Assembly: GCA_038380435.1 (NCBI GenBank)
Contig: JAWZYU010000013.1
Span: forward strand, 10,181,901-10,245,900
DNA: 64,000 bases
Reading direction: 5' to 3'
Source of the DNA: Ryuthela nishihirai
Taxonomy: Eukaryota > Arthropoda > Arachnida > Araneae > Heptathelidae
The notes beneath the pieces were generated by a model. That model was not told where the DNA came from, did not search any database, and worked only from the letters and a program-made list of their open reading frames with translations. Shown one piece after another: positions 53,012 to 63,990 of this stretch. Within the stretch, counting starts at the first letter, position 1. The number at the start of each line of letters is the position of its first letter. Made by a program: the position numbers and the translations under genes.

Positions 53012-56000
53012 TTACATGGGCCTGTTCGTAAGTGACCCATCCACTTTATTACGAACCACATTAAAGGGCACTACGAAGGTCTCGCTGACTGGGGAATTCC
53101 CTAGGACCATGGATTTTAGAAGTTCAAAATTATATTTACACCTGTTTTGCTTTGTGAGAGATATGCCCTTGGCGCGAAGAATTTCATCGCCGTTGCTCAA
53201 CCGAAGGGCATAACTCTTGGCCCCTGCACTAATGTAGTCTGTGATATGTACACCGGGGCCATACTTTGATGAAATTTCGTCAACGAGACCTCCAAAGAAG
53301 GGATTTTGTGGCGGTGTGCAGGTGTCGCGAGGAGACGTTGTATAAATCACCGAATCCGTGTCAGAATACATTGCACGACTATCTAATTTCGATAGAAGCT
53401 CGTACAGCTTTAGTCTGGCGTGACTCGTGACCATTGCGGCGAGAATCAGGCTTCCATGGGTGTTTGCTGGAGTGGCAGACTCCGCCGGCTTGTGCGTGAC
53501 AAGTACGGCCTGATCACTGATAACAGCGACGTCAGTGATGACTAGCGATGCGTCCGTCAAGAGCTCCATGTACTTGACAGGACAACTCACAATGGTCGTC
53601 TGGGTTCGACTCATGTTCTGTGCATGCTTCCCCCATGACGAATTAAGCGAGACCTTGGAAAGAGTTCGCTTAAGGTTGTTATTCTCAACTTCCGAGCGGG
53701 GGATCTGAACCCCCTCCGCCTGGAAGAAGGCCTCACAGAAGGCTTCCTTTTGCTCCTCGGTCTGCACGTCAGGGGGAAATACGGAGTAGCGCTGCTTCAG
53801 TCCCAGAAAGGTGTCTATGTACCCAGCATAGACACCTCCCTTTTTTGTTGTAGGGTCATATTGCAGGATGTTATTAAAGTGCCACACATCGTGGAACTGG
53901 AGAAGTCTGTAGCCAGCACGCATCGCAGCATAAATTTCAAACGTTGGCCAAGATCCTGTCAATGTGCGCTGGTTCACGGTGTGCTGACAAGAGGGTGCCA
54001 GCTGTCCATCTGCACAGATCCTGCAAAAGGGGGAAAAGCAGCTTCCCATTACACCTATAGGGCAGTACAGGGATGAATAAATCGTCGGGGGGTAACAGTG
54101 TGGCGTGTGCAATGCCAAAATAGTGGTCGAGGTCCGTGGCGAAATCGGAGGTGATCCGAACCGGGTGACCTTTACCGAATGGAGCCTTCTTGCAAACATA
54201 AGGGTACAGGCTGTTGTAATCAATGTAGTTAAGGCTACATCCTAGGTCCGCTGATGCAAAGATGGAAAACACCTCCACGCGCCCTCTGTAGAGGTAATCA
54301 CGGGCCCCTATACGCCGGATAGACTCGACGGATTTATAAATTAATGCGACGGGTGGGTTTTTGTGCATCAACTCGTCGAATTCGTGCTCCCACATAATTT
54401 TGCATGTGTACCCGTTCATCAGCACTTTCTAGGTCTCAAGACGATCCATGGTCCAGGTGTTTAGCAGACCAAATGGCTTTCTCGTGCGCTGATCTTTTTT
54501 TCAGGGTTGAAACATTTCAAACAGTGATTAAAATAACACCCTAAAAATTCGTAATAACAACGGGTACTGTGGCACACGCCATCCAATTTGTACTGCCCTA
54601 TCTTATACTCACCTCCGGGTGATCGCGCAGTTTGAATTTCGATGTTGTCCTTGAAAGCCTCATACTCTAAACATGCGAGAGCATTCAAGGACTGCCGGTC
54701 ATTACTCGCCGAATACCCTTGGGCAGGACACACACCAAGGGTATTCTTTTGCAAAAACTTTCCACGGAATATGCGAAGGCAAGCACCGGCAATAGTCAGG
54801 TCACGCGCAAATGGGTCTACACCTGTGAGATTTAAAAATTCCTCACGGAAAGCTTGGGCGCCTCGCCGCAACAACTCTGTATCTGCCTTGCAGTAATACA
54901 AAAGCTGCTGTTGAAAATCCCAGGGTTCAAGGCTTACTGTGGCATACCACTCGTTGAATGCTGACAGAGTTTCAGGCTCCATGTCTTCCGGCTGGAAAAA
55001 AAAGCCGATCAGGGATGGGTCCTGTATATTGTAGATTTTCCTCCTTCACAAATTTAAAGGGGATAAAGCCTTTCACCGTCTCCAAGTTGAAGGTCTTCGT
55101 GAATGATCGAAGAGGAGCCTGAATAAAGGACAACGTGTCGATAAACCTTATTTTAAGACCAGGTAAAAAGATACCTAAAATCTTGGATCCATCGAACACG
55201 AGATCCGGTTTTAAAAATTTTCTGTACAGGTAACTAATGATGAACATGCCGTCGAAGCCTTTGAGATTACGTGCTAGGACTGTGGCATCCTTGAATCGTT
55301 GAACCCCGGGACGTTCTTCAGCTAGAATCCAATCCATAAAGCCGTCCGTTTCCGGGAATGAAGCATAGACCCACTCGTTGTCCACTTGGTATGTGACCAC
55401 ACACAGTATCGGTTTCAGCAATCCGTCGGCACACTGCACAGTCTTTACATCAAAGTAGAGATAAGTCTGACCGACAGGGTCAATCTTGCAGGGCTCGACG
55501 AATTTTAAAGTGTCAACCTTGCAAACGTGTTTTTTCAGGGGATCATACAAGCTGATGCACTTAACACAGTGATGTTGTGTCTGACATGCCTTCAGCAGAT
55601 GCGCCTGAAAGCATTCAGCCCCGCGCAAATACACACAACACACCGTGCAGAGCAACAGCTCCCCTGCATGAACCACATTGGTTGACAGGCACCTGTTGCA
55701 GGTCCCCTTGCAAACGTGCCCATTGTTAGACCCCTTTAAACATTTCGGACAGAATTGCTTGACCCCAAAAAACCCTGATGGTTTGGTAATCACATCGTAA
55801 TGCCCAGCACTAAACAATAAGTAAAGATTGTCCCCTCCTTCGGGACCGATGAAGATGTGGAGGAAGGCGTCGTCAGCAGAATATACAATAATTCGGTATT
55901 GCACCATGTGCGTCTGGAACAGTTGGACTTCCGGGAGTCCGTAGGGGGCAACAGGGACCCCGGCGTCCAGGTGTAGATTAAGGGCCTCTGTCTGCTGGAA

Positions 56001-56634
56001 TGGTCGACGGTAGTCCCGGATTCGGACATACGTGTTCGCCAAGCCTTTATTTTTTAAACAGAGCTCTTGTGCGACAACGAGAGCTCTTGCAAGGCAGATC
56101 TGGTCTGTGTTAACAATTTTCGTTACACTCCCCTTCCTGGCAACGAATGACTGAATGTCGACAAGGCTGCGTTTCTCCAGCCCGGCACGTCTCCCATCAT
56201 TGCCGCTGCCAACCCTGTCCAAGTCTGCACAGACGAAGTCAAATTCTAGTTCACTCCCAGGACCGAGAGATTCATTTGACTGCACTACTTTGTCTAATGC
56301 CGTCATGAATCTCTCACCCGTCAGGGCATTACGCCGAATTAGGGACAGGTTGACGGGTTTTTTCAAATCCCGGGAGCGTAAGCATAGCAGTACGTGGCTA
56401 TATTAACCTGTGGAGACAATGTCGGCTAGCATCCGCTCGTACAAGTCGTGCAGGACCGGAATGAAATTATGGGGGTGTACATCCTCCATTCCGCCAAGCC
56501 GCACACTCGTTGAGACGAATTGTGTGCAAAACTTGGCGGAGTTGTAGTGGCGAGTTTTGGTTACAGTGTAGTACGGCACTGCAGCAGGTCTGACTGTGGT
56601 GGATGGTCCTGGAGCGTTGAAGGACTCGACAGAC

Positions 56635-57546
56635 CTAGATAGATAATTTATTCTCAGAATATGCAGTACTTTACGTGTTTTTTATCTTAGAACTGAAGTT
56701 ATAATGCTGTATTGCTCAGATACACGTTTTTAAAGTATTACATTTTCCCCAGATACGCACTTTTAAAGTATTACATTTTTAAAGTATCACATTTTCCCCA
56801 GATACACACTTTTAAAGTATTACATTTTTAAAGTATCACATTTTCCCCAGATACACACTTTTAAAGTATCACATTTTCCCCAGATACACACTTTTAAAGT
56901 ATTACATTTTTAAAGTATCACATTTTCCCCAGATACACACTTTTTAAAGTATTACATTTCCCCAGATATACGCTTTTAAAGTATCACATTTTCCCCAGAT
57001 ACACACTTTTTTAAAGTATTACATATTTAAAGTATCACATTTCCCCCTGCTACACGCTTTTAAAGTATCACATTTTCCCCAGATACATGCCTTTAAAGTA
57101 TTACATTTTCCCCAGATACACACTTTTAAAGTATTACATTTACTAATATTCTTCTTTATATATAGTTTGTCCAATAAAAATCATATATTTATTCACATAT
57201 ATATAGAAATTTTTCCTACAGTACAAGTCTGTGAAAAAATGTTCCACAGGAGTAAACACTCGAATGTGGAAAAATTTAACAGTTGTAATAAAAGACAACA
57301 CACATTGCTAGTATAATTTTGCCTATAGTACAAGTCTGAGAAAAAATGTTCCACGAGAGTAAACACTCGAAGGTGGAAAAATTTAACCGTTGCTAGCTCA
57401 AGCAAAAGACCTAATTAAATATTTAACTAATTTATAAGCAGAATAAAGAAAGTAAAATGGCTTTACATGTTATAAAACTATATATGCTTTAGTAAATGAT
57501 TGAACCGTTTAAGACCCCGCTCAACATCAAAAGAAATTTCATTTAC
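56635..57546 (-). repeat. PolB intron 3 with ~30-bp tandem array
   Basis: GT at 57546 to AG at 56636-56635. From about 56725 to 57140 it is filled by 10-15 degenerate units of AAAGTATTACATTTTCCCCA and GATACACACTTTT. A further direct duplication is present at 57205-57270 and 57325-57390 (GTACAAGTCTGTGAAAAAAT / GTACAAGTCTGAGAAAAAAT). Confidence 0.75.
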
Positions 57547-57714
57547 CTGACTGCAGCTGAGGACCCAGCGCCTGTGAAGATTGCAGAGGTGTCGTCAGCA
57601 CTGGCGGGGTCGTTGAGGGACGTAGCCGGCACTGTCAATGACGAACGGGTCATGGGTGGCTGAGGCTTGGTTAGCACACGAGCGGCTGCGAGTAGCACAC
57701 TCTCCGTGGGGACC
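57547..57714 (-). other. PolB exon 3
   Basis: The acceptor AATATCAATGTAG precedes 57714 and the donor GTAAATGAAA starts at 57546. It is 168 bases long, fully open in phase 2, and encodes a Ser/Thr/Pro/Ala-rich segment without a recognised domain. Like exon 2 it is symmetric (phase 2-2). Confidence 0.65.
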
Positions 57715-59116
57715 CTACATTGATATTATCTACTGAATTATCTAGTCTCAGAATATGCAACACATTTACATGTTTTTTTCATCTTAGAACAGAAAAGACA
57801 ATATGCAGTACATTTACTAGCATGATCAAAATATCTAAGTAACTAAAGTTTGAAAATTATCATTTAGACTTTACTAGATAGAAACAAATATAAAACTCTA
57901 TATTGAGCAGTTATGTTGTGATAAAAGACAGCATGCCTCACAGCTTGAGCAAAAGACCTAACTAAATATTTAACTAACGTTTGAGAAATAAATTTAACAG
58001 TTGTAATAAAAGACAGCACGCAGTACATTTACTAGCGTGAGCAAAAAATCTAAGTAACTAAAGTTTGAAAATGACTTTACAGGTTAGAAACAAATATAAA
58101 ACTCTATATTGAACAGTTATGTTGTGATAAAAGACAGCATGCGCCACAGTTTGCTAGTTTGAGCAAAAGACCTAACTAAATATTTAACTAACGTTTGAGA
58201 AAAATTTTTTTTTTCTTTTTTAACAGTTGTAATAAAAGACAGCACGCGGTACATTTACTAGCGTGAGCAAAAAATCTAAGTAACTAAAGTTAGCATTTAC
58301 AATAAAATGACTTTACAGGTTAGAAAACTCGATGTACGTTAATAAATAGCTGAGTTTCTTAAGGACAGCGTTAAATAAAATTTCATTTACCTAGTTGCCG
58401 TTGAAGGGAGCGCGTCAGGCAGGACGACGACGGGTGGTCTCATCTCCGCTGCTGCTTTTGCTGCGGCGGCTGCCCTATGTCTATGGGTCAGCGACAGCCT
58501 CATAGTCCTCTGCCGTAAATCCTGCCCTGCCTCCAACTGACGACAAGGACGTTTTGCATGTTGGGGATCCTCCATGGGCAGGCTTCTTTTGGAGACATCG
58601 GCGAGGATCTCCACTGCGGCTAGAAGTTTCTCAAAGCACTGCGTGGTGTTCCTAGATAGATAGATAGATAATACGGTCTCAAAATATGCAGTACAAATAT
58701 CTAAGTAACTAAAGGTTTGAAAACTAAGTTTTAGAATAAAACTCTATGTTGATCAGTTTGTTACCCCGAGCAAAAGATCTAATTAAATATTTCACTAAAG
58801 TTTGAGAAAAAATTTAACAGTTTGCTAACCTGAGCAAACGATCTAATTAAATATTTCACTAAAGTTTGAGAAACAATTTAACAGTTTGCTAACCTGAGCA
58901 AAAGATCTAATTAAATATTTAACTAAAGTTTGAGAAACAATTTAACAGTTTGCTAACCTGAGCAAAAGATCTGATTAAATATTTAACTAATTTATAAGTA
59001 GAATAAAGTAAGTAAAATGACTCTTACTGGATAGAAACAAATATAACATTCTATGTACGTCAGTAAATGATTGTGTGTCTTAAGGACAACATAGCATTAA
59101 ATAAAGTTTTATTTAC
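57715..59116 (-). repeat. PolB introns 1 and 2 with shared repeated sequence
   Basis: Intron 1 (59116-58652) and intron 2 (58390-57715), which flank exon 2, share repeated units built on AACAGTTTGCTAACCTGAGC, AAAAGATCTAATTAAATATT and TTAACTAAAGTTTGAGAAA. In intron 1 the unit recurs about every 63 bases, roughly three times. In intron 2 larger units (~180-240 bp) with TAAAAGACAGCAC and TAGCGTGAGCAAAAAATCTA repeat. The exons sit in near-identical surroundings, suggesting segmental duplication of an intron-exon module. Confidence 0.6.
58391..58651 (-). other. PolB exon 2
   Basis: The acceptor ATCTATCTAG precedes 58651 and the donor GTAAATGAAA starts at 58390. The length is 261 bases, open in the phase set by exon 1. 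It encodes a charged peptide with an Ala-rich helix (HRAAAAAKAAAE) and KRPCRQ, possibly a nuclear signal. It starts and ends in phase 2, so it could be skipped without changing frame. Confidence 0.65.
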
Positions 59117-59169
59117 CTGTTAGCTGTTGATGATCCAGCAGGAACGTTGCAGACTTGCTCAGTAGACAT
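59117..59169 (-). other. PolB exon 1 (start exon)
   Basis: ATG at 59169-59167 is followed by 17 codons and two bases (phase 2), ending ACAG|GTAAAT at 59117/59116. A TATA box lies 82 bases upstream of the ATG. The short peptide has no motif. Confidence 0.65.
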
Positions 59170-59250
59170 TTGGGATGGTCAGCAGGTAACAGCGTTGATA
59201 ACTCAGTAGAGAAGTTAGCAATGGAATGTCCTTGGGCTGACTTTGACCCT

Positions 59251-59260
59251 GTATATATAC
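59251..59260 (-). promoter_or_regulatory. TATA box of the PolB gene
   Basis: GTATATATAC (palindromic, so also TATATATA on the minus strand) lies 82 bases before the exon 1 ATG. That places a start site about 50 bases ahead of the ATG. Confidence 0.5.
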
Positions 59261-60067
59261 ACACCCCAAATCCCACTATCTAATACGTGTCACAACAAGA
59301 TCAGAATAACGTGGACTGTCCAGCGAGTGACACGTCACTTACCCTTAGAGAACAACAATCACAAGACACTCAACCTCCTAGGGCGATTGCATCATTTGTC
59401 ACGAGATGTTTCGTTGCTACCTGACTGGTAAGAGGACACGTATGTGCATGATGAAACTCCACGTACGACTTCAGGAATGCCAATAACAGAGGCTTTTCCA
59501 TTGCAGGTTGGTTCTTGTTCAAGGAGTTGACAGAATGAAACTGGGGACTGAGGTAGCGCGTTCGACTCTCGTTGCCGGAGAGAAGTTTTTTTTTTTCGAT
59601 AAAACGCATCTACAGAAAACTGATTTATTTCAACCATACGGTGGTTTTTTTAATAAAGGTAAGGGAATTTTGATGAGTGTTTAATTACTAGGGAGTTTAA
59701 TAGCAGGGAATTTTAATTATAAAGGAATCATTTAGTCGTCCTGGCTAAATGAATAGCAAAGGGTTTTAATTACTAAGGAATAAATATAACTCTGTGAATT
59801 GATTTACAATTTGAGATCTGCATTAGACATTCAAAAAGAGTTGAACGGAATTGTAAAATTTCAGATGAATACAGGAGATGTACTAAAAATACGCACTGGA
59901 CGCAGCCTGTTAAATTTTTAAGGGAAGAGAATTTTGGTAACTGTTCAATTGTATCATCCCTTTCTATGCAATTATTCTGAGTCTTGCATCAGCCGATCCG
60001 AGGGGTTAAACTACAGGTAGGGCTTAAAAGGTCAACCGGGGGGTCTACAGGAGGGCTTAAAATATAG
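59261..60067. other. Noncoding stretch between PolB promoter and right terminal repeat
   Basis: No gene recognised. The overlapping minus-strand frames 59370-59609 and 59392-59637 have no domain. Short diverged repeats of AGGGAATTTTAATTA type lie at 59,655-59,785. Confidence 0.5.
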
Positions 60068-60484
60068 GTCAACCATTGGGGCAAAATAAAGAAAAATGGG
60101 GAATTAGAGTTAAAATAAGGAGGTTTTTCCAAAAATAGTACTCTTCATTGTCAACAGATGGCACCAGGGTTTTTTTTAATAAGGGGGAGGGCTTAAAATA
60201 TAGGTGGGACGACCGGGGGGTCCGAAAACGAGAAATTAGAGTGAAAATAAAGGGGTTTTTGGGAAAATAGTACTTCTCACTGTCAACAGATGGCGCCACT
60301 GAGGGGGAGGGGGAATTATTAATTATTAATAAGGGGCGTGGTCGGTTACATAATGATTATGTAATGATTACGCCATAGGGGAGGGGGCGGAAGTGGGCGT
60401 GGTCGGTGACGTCATAGGGGCGTGGCCAGTGACGTCATAGGGGAAAGCACTAGTGGGAAATCCGTGGAATGTGATGATACTACT
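60068..60484 (-). repeat. Polinton right terminal inverted repeat (~417 bp)
   Basis: It is the inverted partner of 44275-44667. It contains the same elements with small indels: TGACGTCAT repeats, the ATAATGATTATGTAATGATT palindrome region, and the two TGGCGCC/TGGCACC-led duplicates (near 60291 and 60160). The outer ~25 bases are identical to the left end. Confidence 0.92.
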
Positions 60485-60490
60485 CTAGCC
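60485..60490. repeat. Polinton 6-bp target duplication, right
   Basis: CTAGCC immediately after the terminus GATGATACTACT. Confidence 0.95.
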
Positions 60491-60710
60491 TCGTCGCTGC
60501 ATTAGCGCCCCTAGGATAGTCATTTACGGCCATAAACAACTTCTGGCATTGATTCCTTCAACAAACAGCAAGCGTCAAACCCGAAAACAACATCAGTCAT
60601 CCCAGCAAAAACATTTCCAAGAACACATAAAAATATATACAATAATAAAATACAACAAAAATATACAGTAATAAATAAATAAATGCAAAATTCGGGGGAC
60701 ATGATAGGCA
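60485..60710. repeat. Repeat R, second copy, right part
   Basis: CTAGCCTCGTCGCTGCATTA, GCGCCCCTAGGATAGTC, GGCATTGATTCCTTCAACAA and CATAAAAATATATACAATAA continue the R repeat exactly where 44274 leaves off, matching 36887-37092. Confidence 0.88.
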
Positions 60711-60892
60711 TATGTAAAAAAATTAATAGTTAAATTTAAACAAATAGATATCATTATGGAAAATGTAGAAAACGTAGTAATATATAATGAAGAGATCTAT
60801 ATTTGTGTTTTGTCAGTTTGCAGTATATTGTGCTATAGATAGATTATTAAGAGATTTTTTATTAAAATTTGAAAACATTTTTAAAATACGCC

Positions 60893-60928
<36 letters not shown>

Positions 60929-63900
60929 GCAGCCATGGGCTACGGAGGTTCAACCAGACCACGCAGTTTAATTCTCCAAGCATATCTGTCCTGAGCTACA
61001 TCTGCTGCATCCGGCCACTGCACACCAATTCTAACAAGGTCCTGTCTGACATTGTCTGCCCACCGCATCCTAGGTCTCCCCCTCCTTCTGAGGCCTCTAG
61101 GCACACTGTTCATAACCCTATTCGCCAGTCTATAATTATTCATACAAGCAACATGGCCAAACCAACGGAGCCTCTCTCTGCACAATATGCTGCTTAAAGG
61201 AGGTTGCAAACTCCTTTGCCTAACCTCATCATTAGTTACAAAGTTAAACCACCTAATACCCAAGATACTGCGTAAGCATCTAGAATCAAAAGCATCTAGT
61301 TTCCTGTTATCTTGTTTACACAGCGTCCAAGTTTCACTACCATAACTATCCCTAGAAAGAACCAAACTATTATACAGTCCAATTTTAGTCTTTAGGTCTA
61401 TACGCCTATTTCTCCACAATCTCCATAGACTCTAAAATGTCCCGGCAGCAATCCCTGTTCGTCTGTTAATCTCATGCCGCACATCACCAGTATCAGTTAC
61501 GTAGCTCCCAAGGTAATTAAACTGTGACACCTGCTGAAGACTGCAACCATTGGATTAACTGAATCACAACCTGCCTGACCAATTTTCATCACTTTAGTTT
61601 TCTCTCTGTTTATAACCAAACCTACTCTACTACCAGTCTCATCAACAGCTCGAATGAGAGAGTTCATCTCATCAACATCATTTGCCAAAACGGCTAAATC
61701 ATCAGCATAATCTAAATCAGAAATTTTCGTATCTCCAGCCCATTTAAGGCCAAAATCTTTCCCTTGAAGCGAACTTCGCATAACGTAATCAATAACCAAA
61801 CAAAAGAGAAAAGGAGACAAAATGCACCCTTGTCGAACACCAGAAGTAATGCTTAACCAATTGCTATAAGACTTACCAACTCTCACACGACTCAGTGTTA
61901 TTATAGAGAGCTTTCATTATGTTAACTAACTTGTCAGGTATACCATATGATCTCACAATCAACCACAAATTATGACGATCAACAGAGTCGAAAGCCTTTT
62001 TGAAATCAACAAAACTAGCAACCAAAGGTTTCTGAAACTCTAAACATTTCTCAAGAATCTGTCTAACTGAAAATATCTGATCCACACATCCCCTACCACT
62101 TCTGAATCCACATTGCTCATCACGCAATTGCCTGTCAACCAGATTCTCAATTCTATTAAGCACAATCATGGAAAGAACTTTACCTGGAACAGAGAGTAGG
62201 CTGATACCCCTATAGTTATCACAACAACTGCGATCACCTTTTTTGAAAATAGGGATAATAATAGCTCTGGTAAAATCTTTAAGAACCATGCCTTTATCAT
62301 AAAAGTTATTCAAATTTCAGTCATCCAAGTGGTAACCGAAACATTCCCAGCGCTGAGCATTTCTGTAGTAATTTCATCTACCCCTGGGGATTTATGAAGT
62401 TTAAGTTTAGAGATAGCCAAACTAACTTCAGATTGTGTTATAGGGCCAACATTAAAGCTGCCAATGCATCTATCATCATTACAAACAATGGGAGTAGAAC
62501 TAACCACATTGTTTAGAACATCACTGAAATGCTCAGCCCACCTAGCTATGACAGAATCCTCACCTTCTATAACCTTATCTTGTTTATCCTTCAATCCCTG
62601 TATCGTTTCTACCACACAAAACATTAACTATCTGGTACAGCTCTCTGCTGTTGTGCTGTCTAACTGTTTCCTCGGCTTTGTCAGCCAAGCCATCAAGCCA
62701 AATATTCTTATCAGCAGCTAACTGATCCTTTACACATTTATTAAGCTCTCTGTAATGCTTTCTATTAGGACCAGTAGGGTATTGATTAAGGACATTCCTG
62801 CAGTTCTTTCTTTCCGAAATAAGCTCAAGTGCCTTATCACTCAGATAATTCTGTCTCTTCTGCTCCTTTTTTCCTAAAAGAGTACTGTTAGTGTCCAAAA
62901 AAGCCTGTTTAAAATGGCTGTTTAATGACTAATAATAATGGCTGTCATAATGACTAAATAACCTATCATGGTAAGCTTTAGCTATAACTGGATCTTTCAG
63001 AGCTTCAGTATTAAAAGTAAAATTTTTAACCCTAGCATAACACTTTTTAAGTTTAAGTTGCAAGACACTTCTAACAAGGTAATGGTCAGATCCAATTTCA
63101 CCTCCCTTATATGCCCTGGTATTCCTAACAGAACTAGCCCATTTGCTGTTAATTAATATATAATCAATCATATTCCTATGCAGCCATCAGGTGAAACCCA
63201 TGTGTATTTATGTATGTCGCGGTGTTTGTAATATGTGTTAGTTATTCTGAAACCATTGAGTTTACTTACCTGTAGGAGACATTGCCATTGCAGCTACCAA
63301 TACCAAAAGGGCCTATTACTCCTCCCCAAAGGTCAGAGTCAGTACCAACTTTGGCATTGAAGTCACCTAGAACAAGGGTAATATCTCCGTTTTTCACAGA
63401 ATTCAAAATATCCTGTAGTTGTCCATAAAACCTATCCTTCTCATCCTCATCGGCATCCTCAGTGGGGGCATAACATCAGATAACATTCAAGTCTTTAACG
63501 CTTGCCTGAAATTTTGGTGTAAGAAACCTTTCATTAATGCACTCATATCCTAGAAGAGCATCACTAGCATGTCTGCTGAGAAGCAGACCCAGCCTTGGTG
63601 ATGCTTATTGTCGTCCCTCCCTGAAAAGAGAAATTTAAGATTATTTTTAAGAATCTGACCTTTATCTGTCTATCTTCTCTGTTGCAAGCCGAGAATATCT
63701 AAATTATAATGGTGGAATTATTGTGTGAGAACATCAAGAGAAAAAGCTCTGTGCAGATTCCTCACATTCCAACTACCTATGGAGAGAAAATGGTTAGTGG
63801 GATGTTTAAAGAAACTATGTTTATTGAGAGAGGGAATGCCAACAATATCAAACAGCCCCCTGATCGCAGGCATGGGGCAAAGACCTGTTCCTCCTCCGCT

Positions 63901-63990
63901 AAAGGCTGAAGTCACTGATGCTGGTAGGAACTTCAGGCACCACCTTTTCAAGTGGACTTTTTCAAGAGCCACATGGCCTGCCTGAGACAC
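60893..63990 (-). mobile_element. RTE-like non-LTR retrotransposon, near full length
   Basis: On the minus strand it runs from the window edge region (63990) to a (GAT)n tail (60893-60928 on the plus strand as (ATC)n). It contains an endonuclease part and a reverse transcriptase part in the order expected for RTE-type elements, and a 3' UTR of only about a dozen bases. The RT region is almost identical to the 13-kb copy. The 5' end may continue past the window. Confidence 0.9.
60940..63990 (-). pseudogene. LINE polyprotein (endonuclease + reverse transcriptase), several frame breaks
   Basis: The apurinic-type endonuclease begins near 63780 with SIGSWNVRNLH and ends with DYILINSKWASS and EIGSDHYLV (63171-62929). 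A linker region (62898-62310) follows. The RT has IIPIFKKGDR, FVDFKKAFDSVDR, GVRQGCILSP, YADDLAVLA and, at the C-terminus, RLRWFGHVACM. Breaks occur within 63.2-63.7 kb, near 62.9, 62.6, 62.31, 61.88, 61.55 and 61.43 kb (one-base shifts or stops), so it cannot make the full protein. In life the endonuclease nicks DNA and the RT copies LINE RNA, and probably SINE RNA, at the nick. Confidence 0.88.

Larger units (their letters stand above)
53012..59169 (-). pseudogene. Family B DNA polymerase (protein-primed type), four exons, broken frame
   Basis: This is the replicative polymerase of the element. The polymerase exon (56634-53012) contains zinc-binding pairs (CPKCLKG, CNRCL). Exonuclease motif I is YFDVKT (Glu replaced by Lys), motif II NLKGFDGMF, and motif III YYCKADTELL. 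Palm motif A is DYNSLYPYV, motif B NSSWGKH and motif C MYSDTDSV. Defects are in-frame TAA at 56405-56403, a shift in a T tract near 55,000, a shift in an A tract near 54,500, TAG at 54431-54429, and a shift near 54,020. Three upstream exons with GT-AG borders join in phase and extend the N-terminus by about 160 residues. The whole would be ~1,370 residues, at the long end for Polinton PolB. All palm catalytic Asp residues remain readable. Confidence 0.88.
44275..60484. mobile_element. Polinton/Maverick (adintovirus-like) element, 16,210 bp
   Basis: Its bounds are set by terminal inverted repeats starting AGTAGTATCATCACATTCCA at both ends and a 6-bp target duplication. It encodes the full Polinton core: family B DNA polymerase, retroviral-type integrase with chromodomain, adenain-like protease, packaging ATPase, major capsid protein and a probable minor capsid protein. 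Additional genes encode an exonuclease-like protein, two PC4-like proteins and small conserved proteins. Most genes run rightward from the left end and PolB runs leftward from the right end, meeting in a noncoding repeat-rich stretch at 51.9-53.0 kb. Several frames carry stops and frameshifts, so the copy is degraded, though the terminal structure and capsid gene are well kept. Confidence 0.96.

Noticed and set aside
45387..56406. Alternative genetic code (UAA/UAG sense) as a firm claim
   Set aside because: Frameshifts in the same genes and ordinary stop use at gene ends make decay the simpler reading; kept only as a low-interest observation.
44275..60484. Adenovirus or large DNA virus integrated in the host
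   Set aside because: Integrase with chromodomain, Polinton-type capsid protein, inverted ends and a 6-bp target duplication identify a Polinton/adintovirus-like element.
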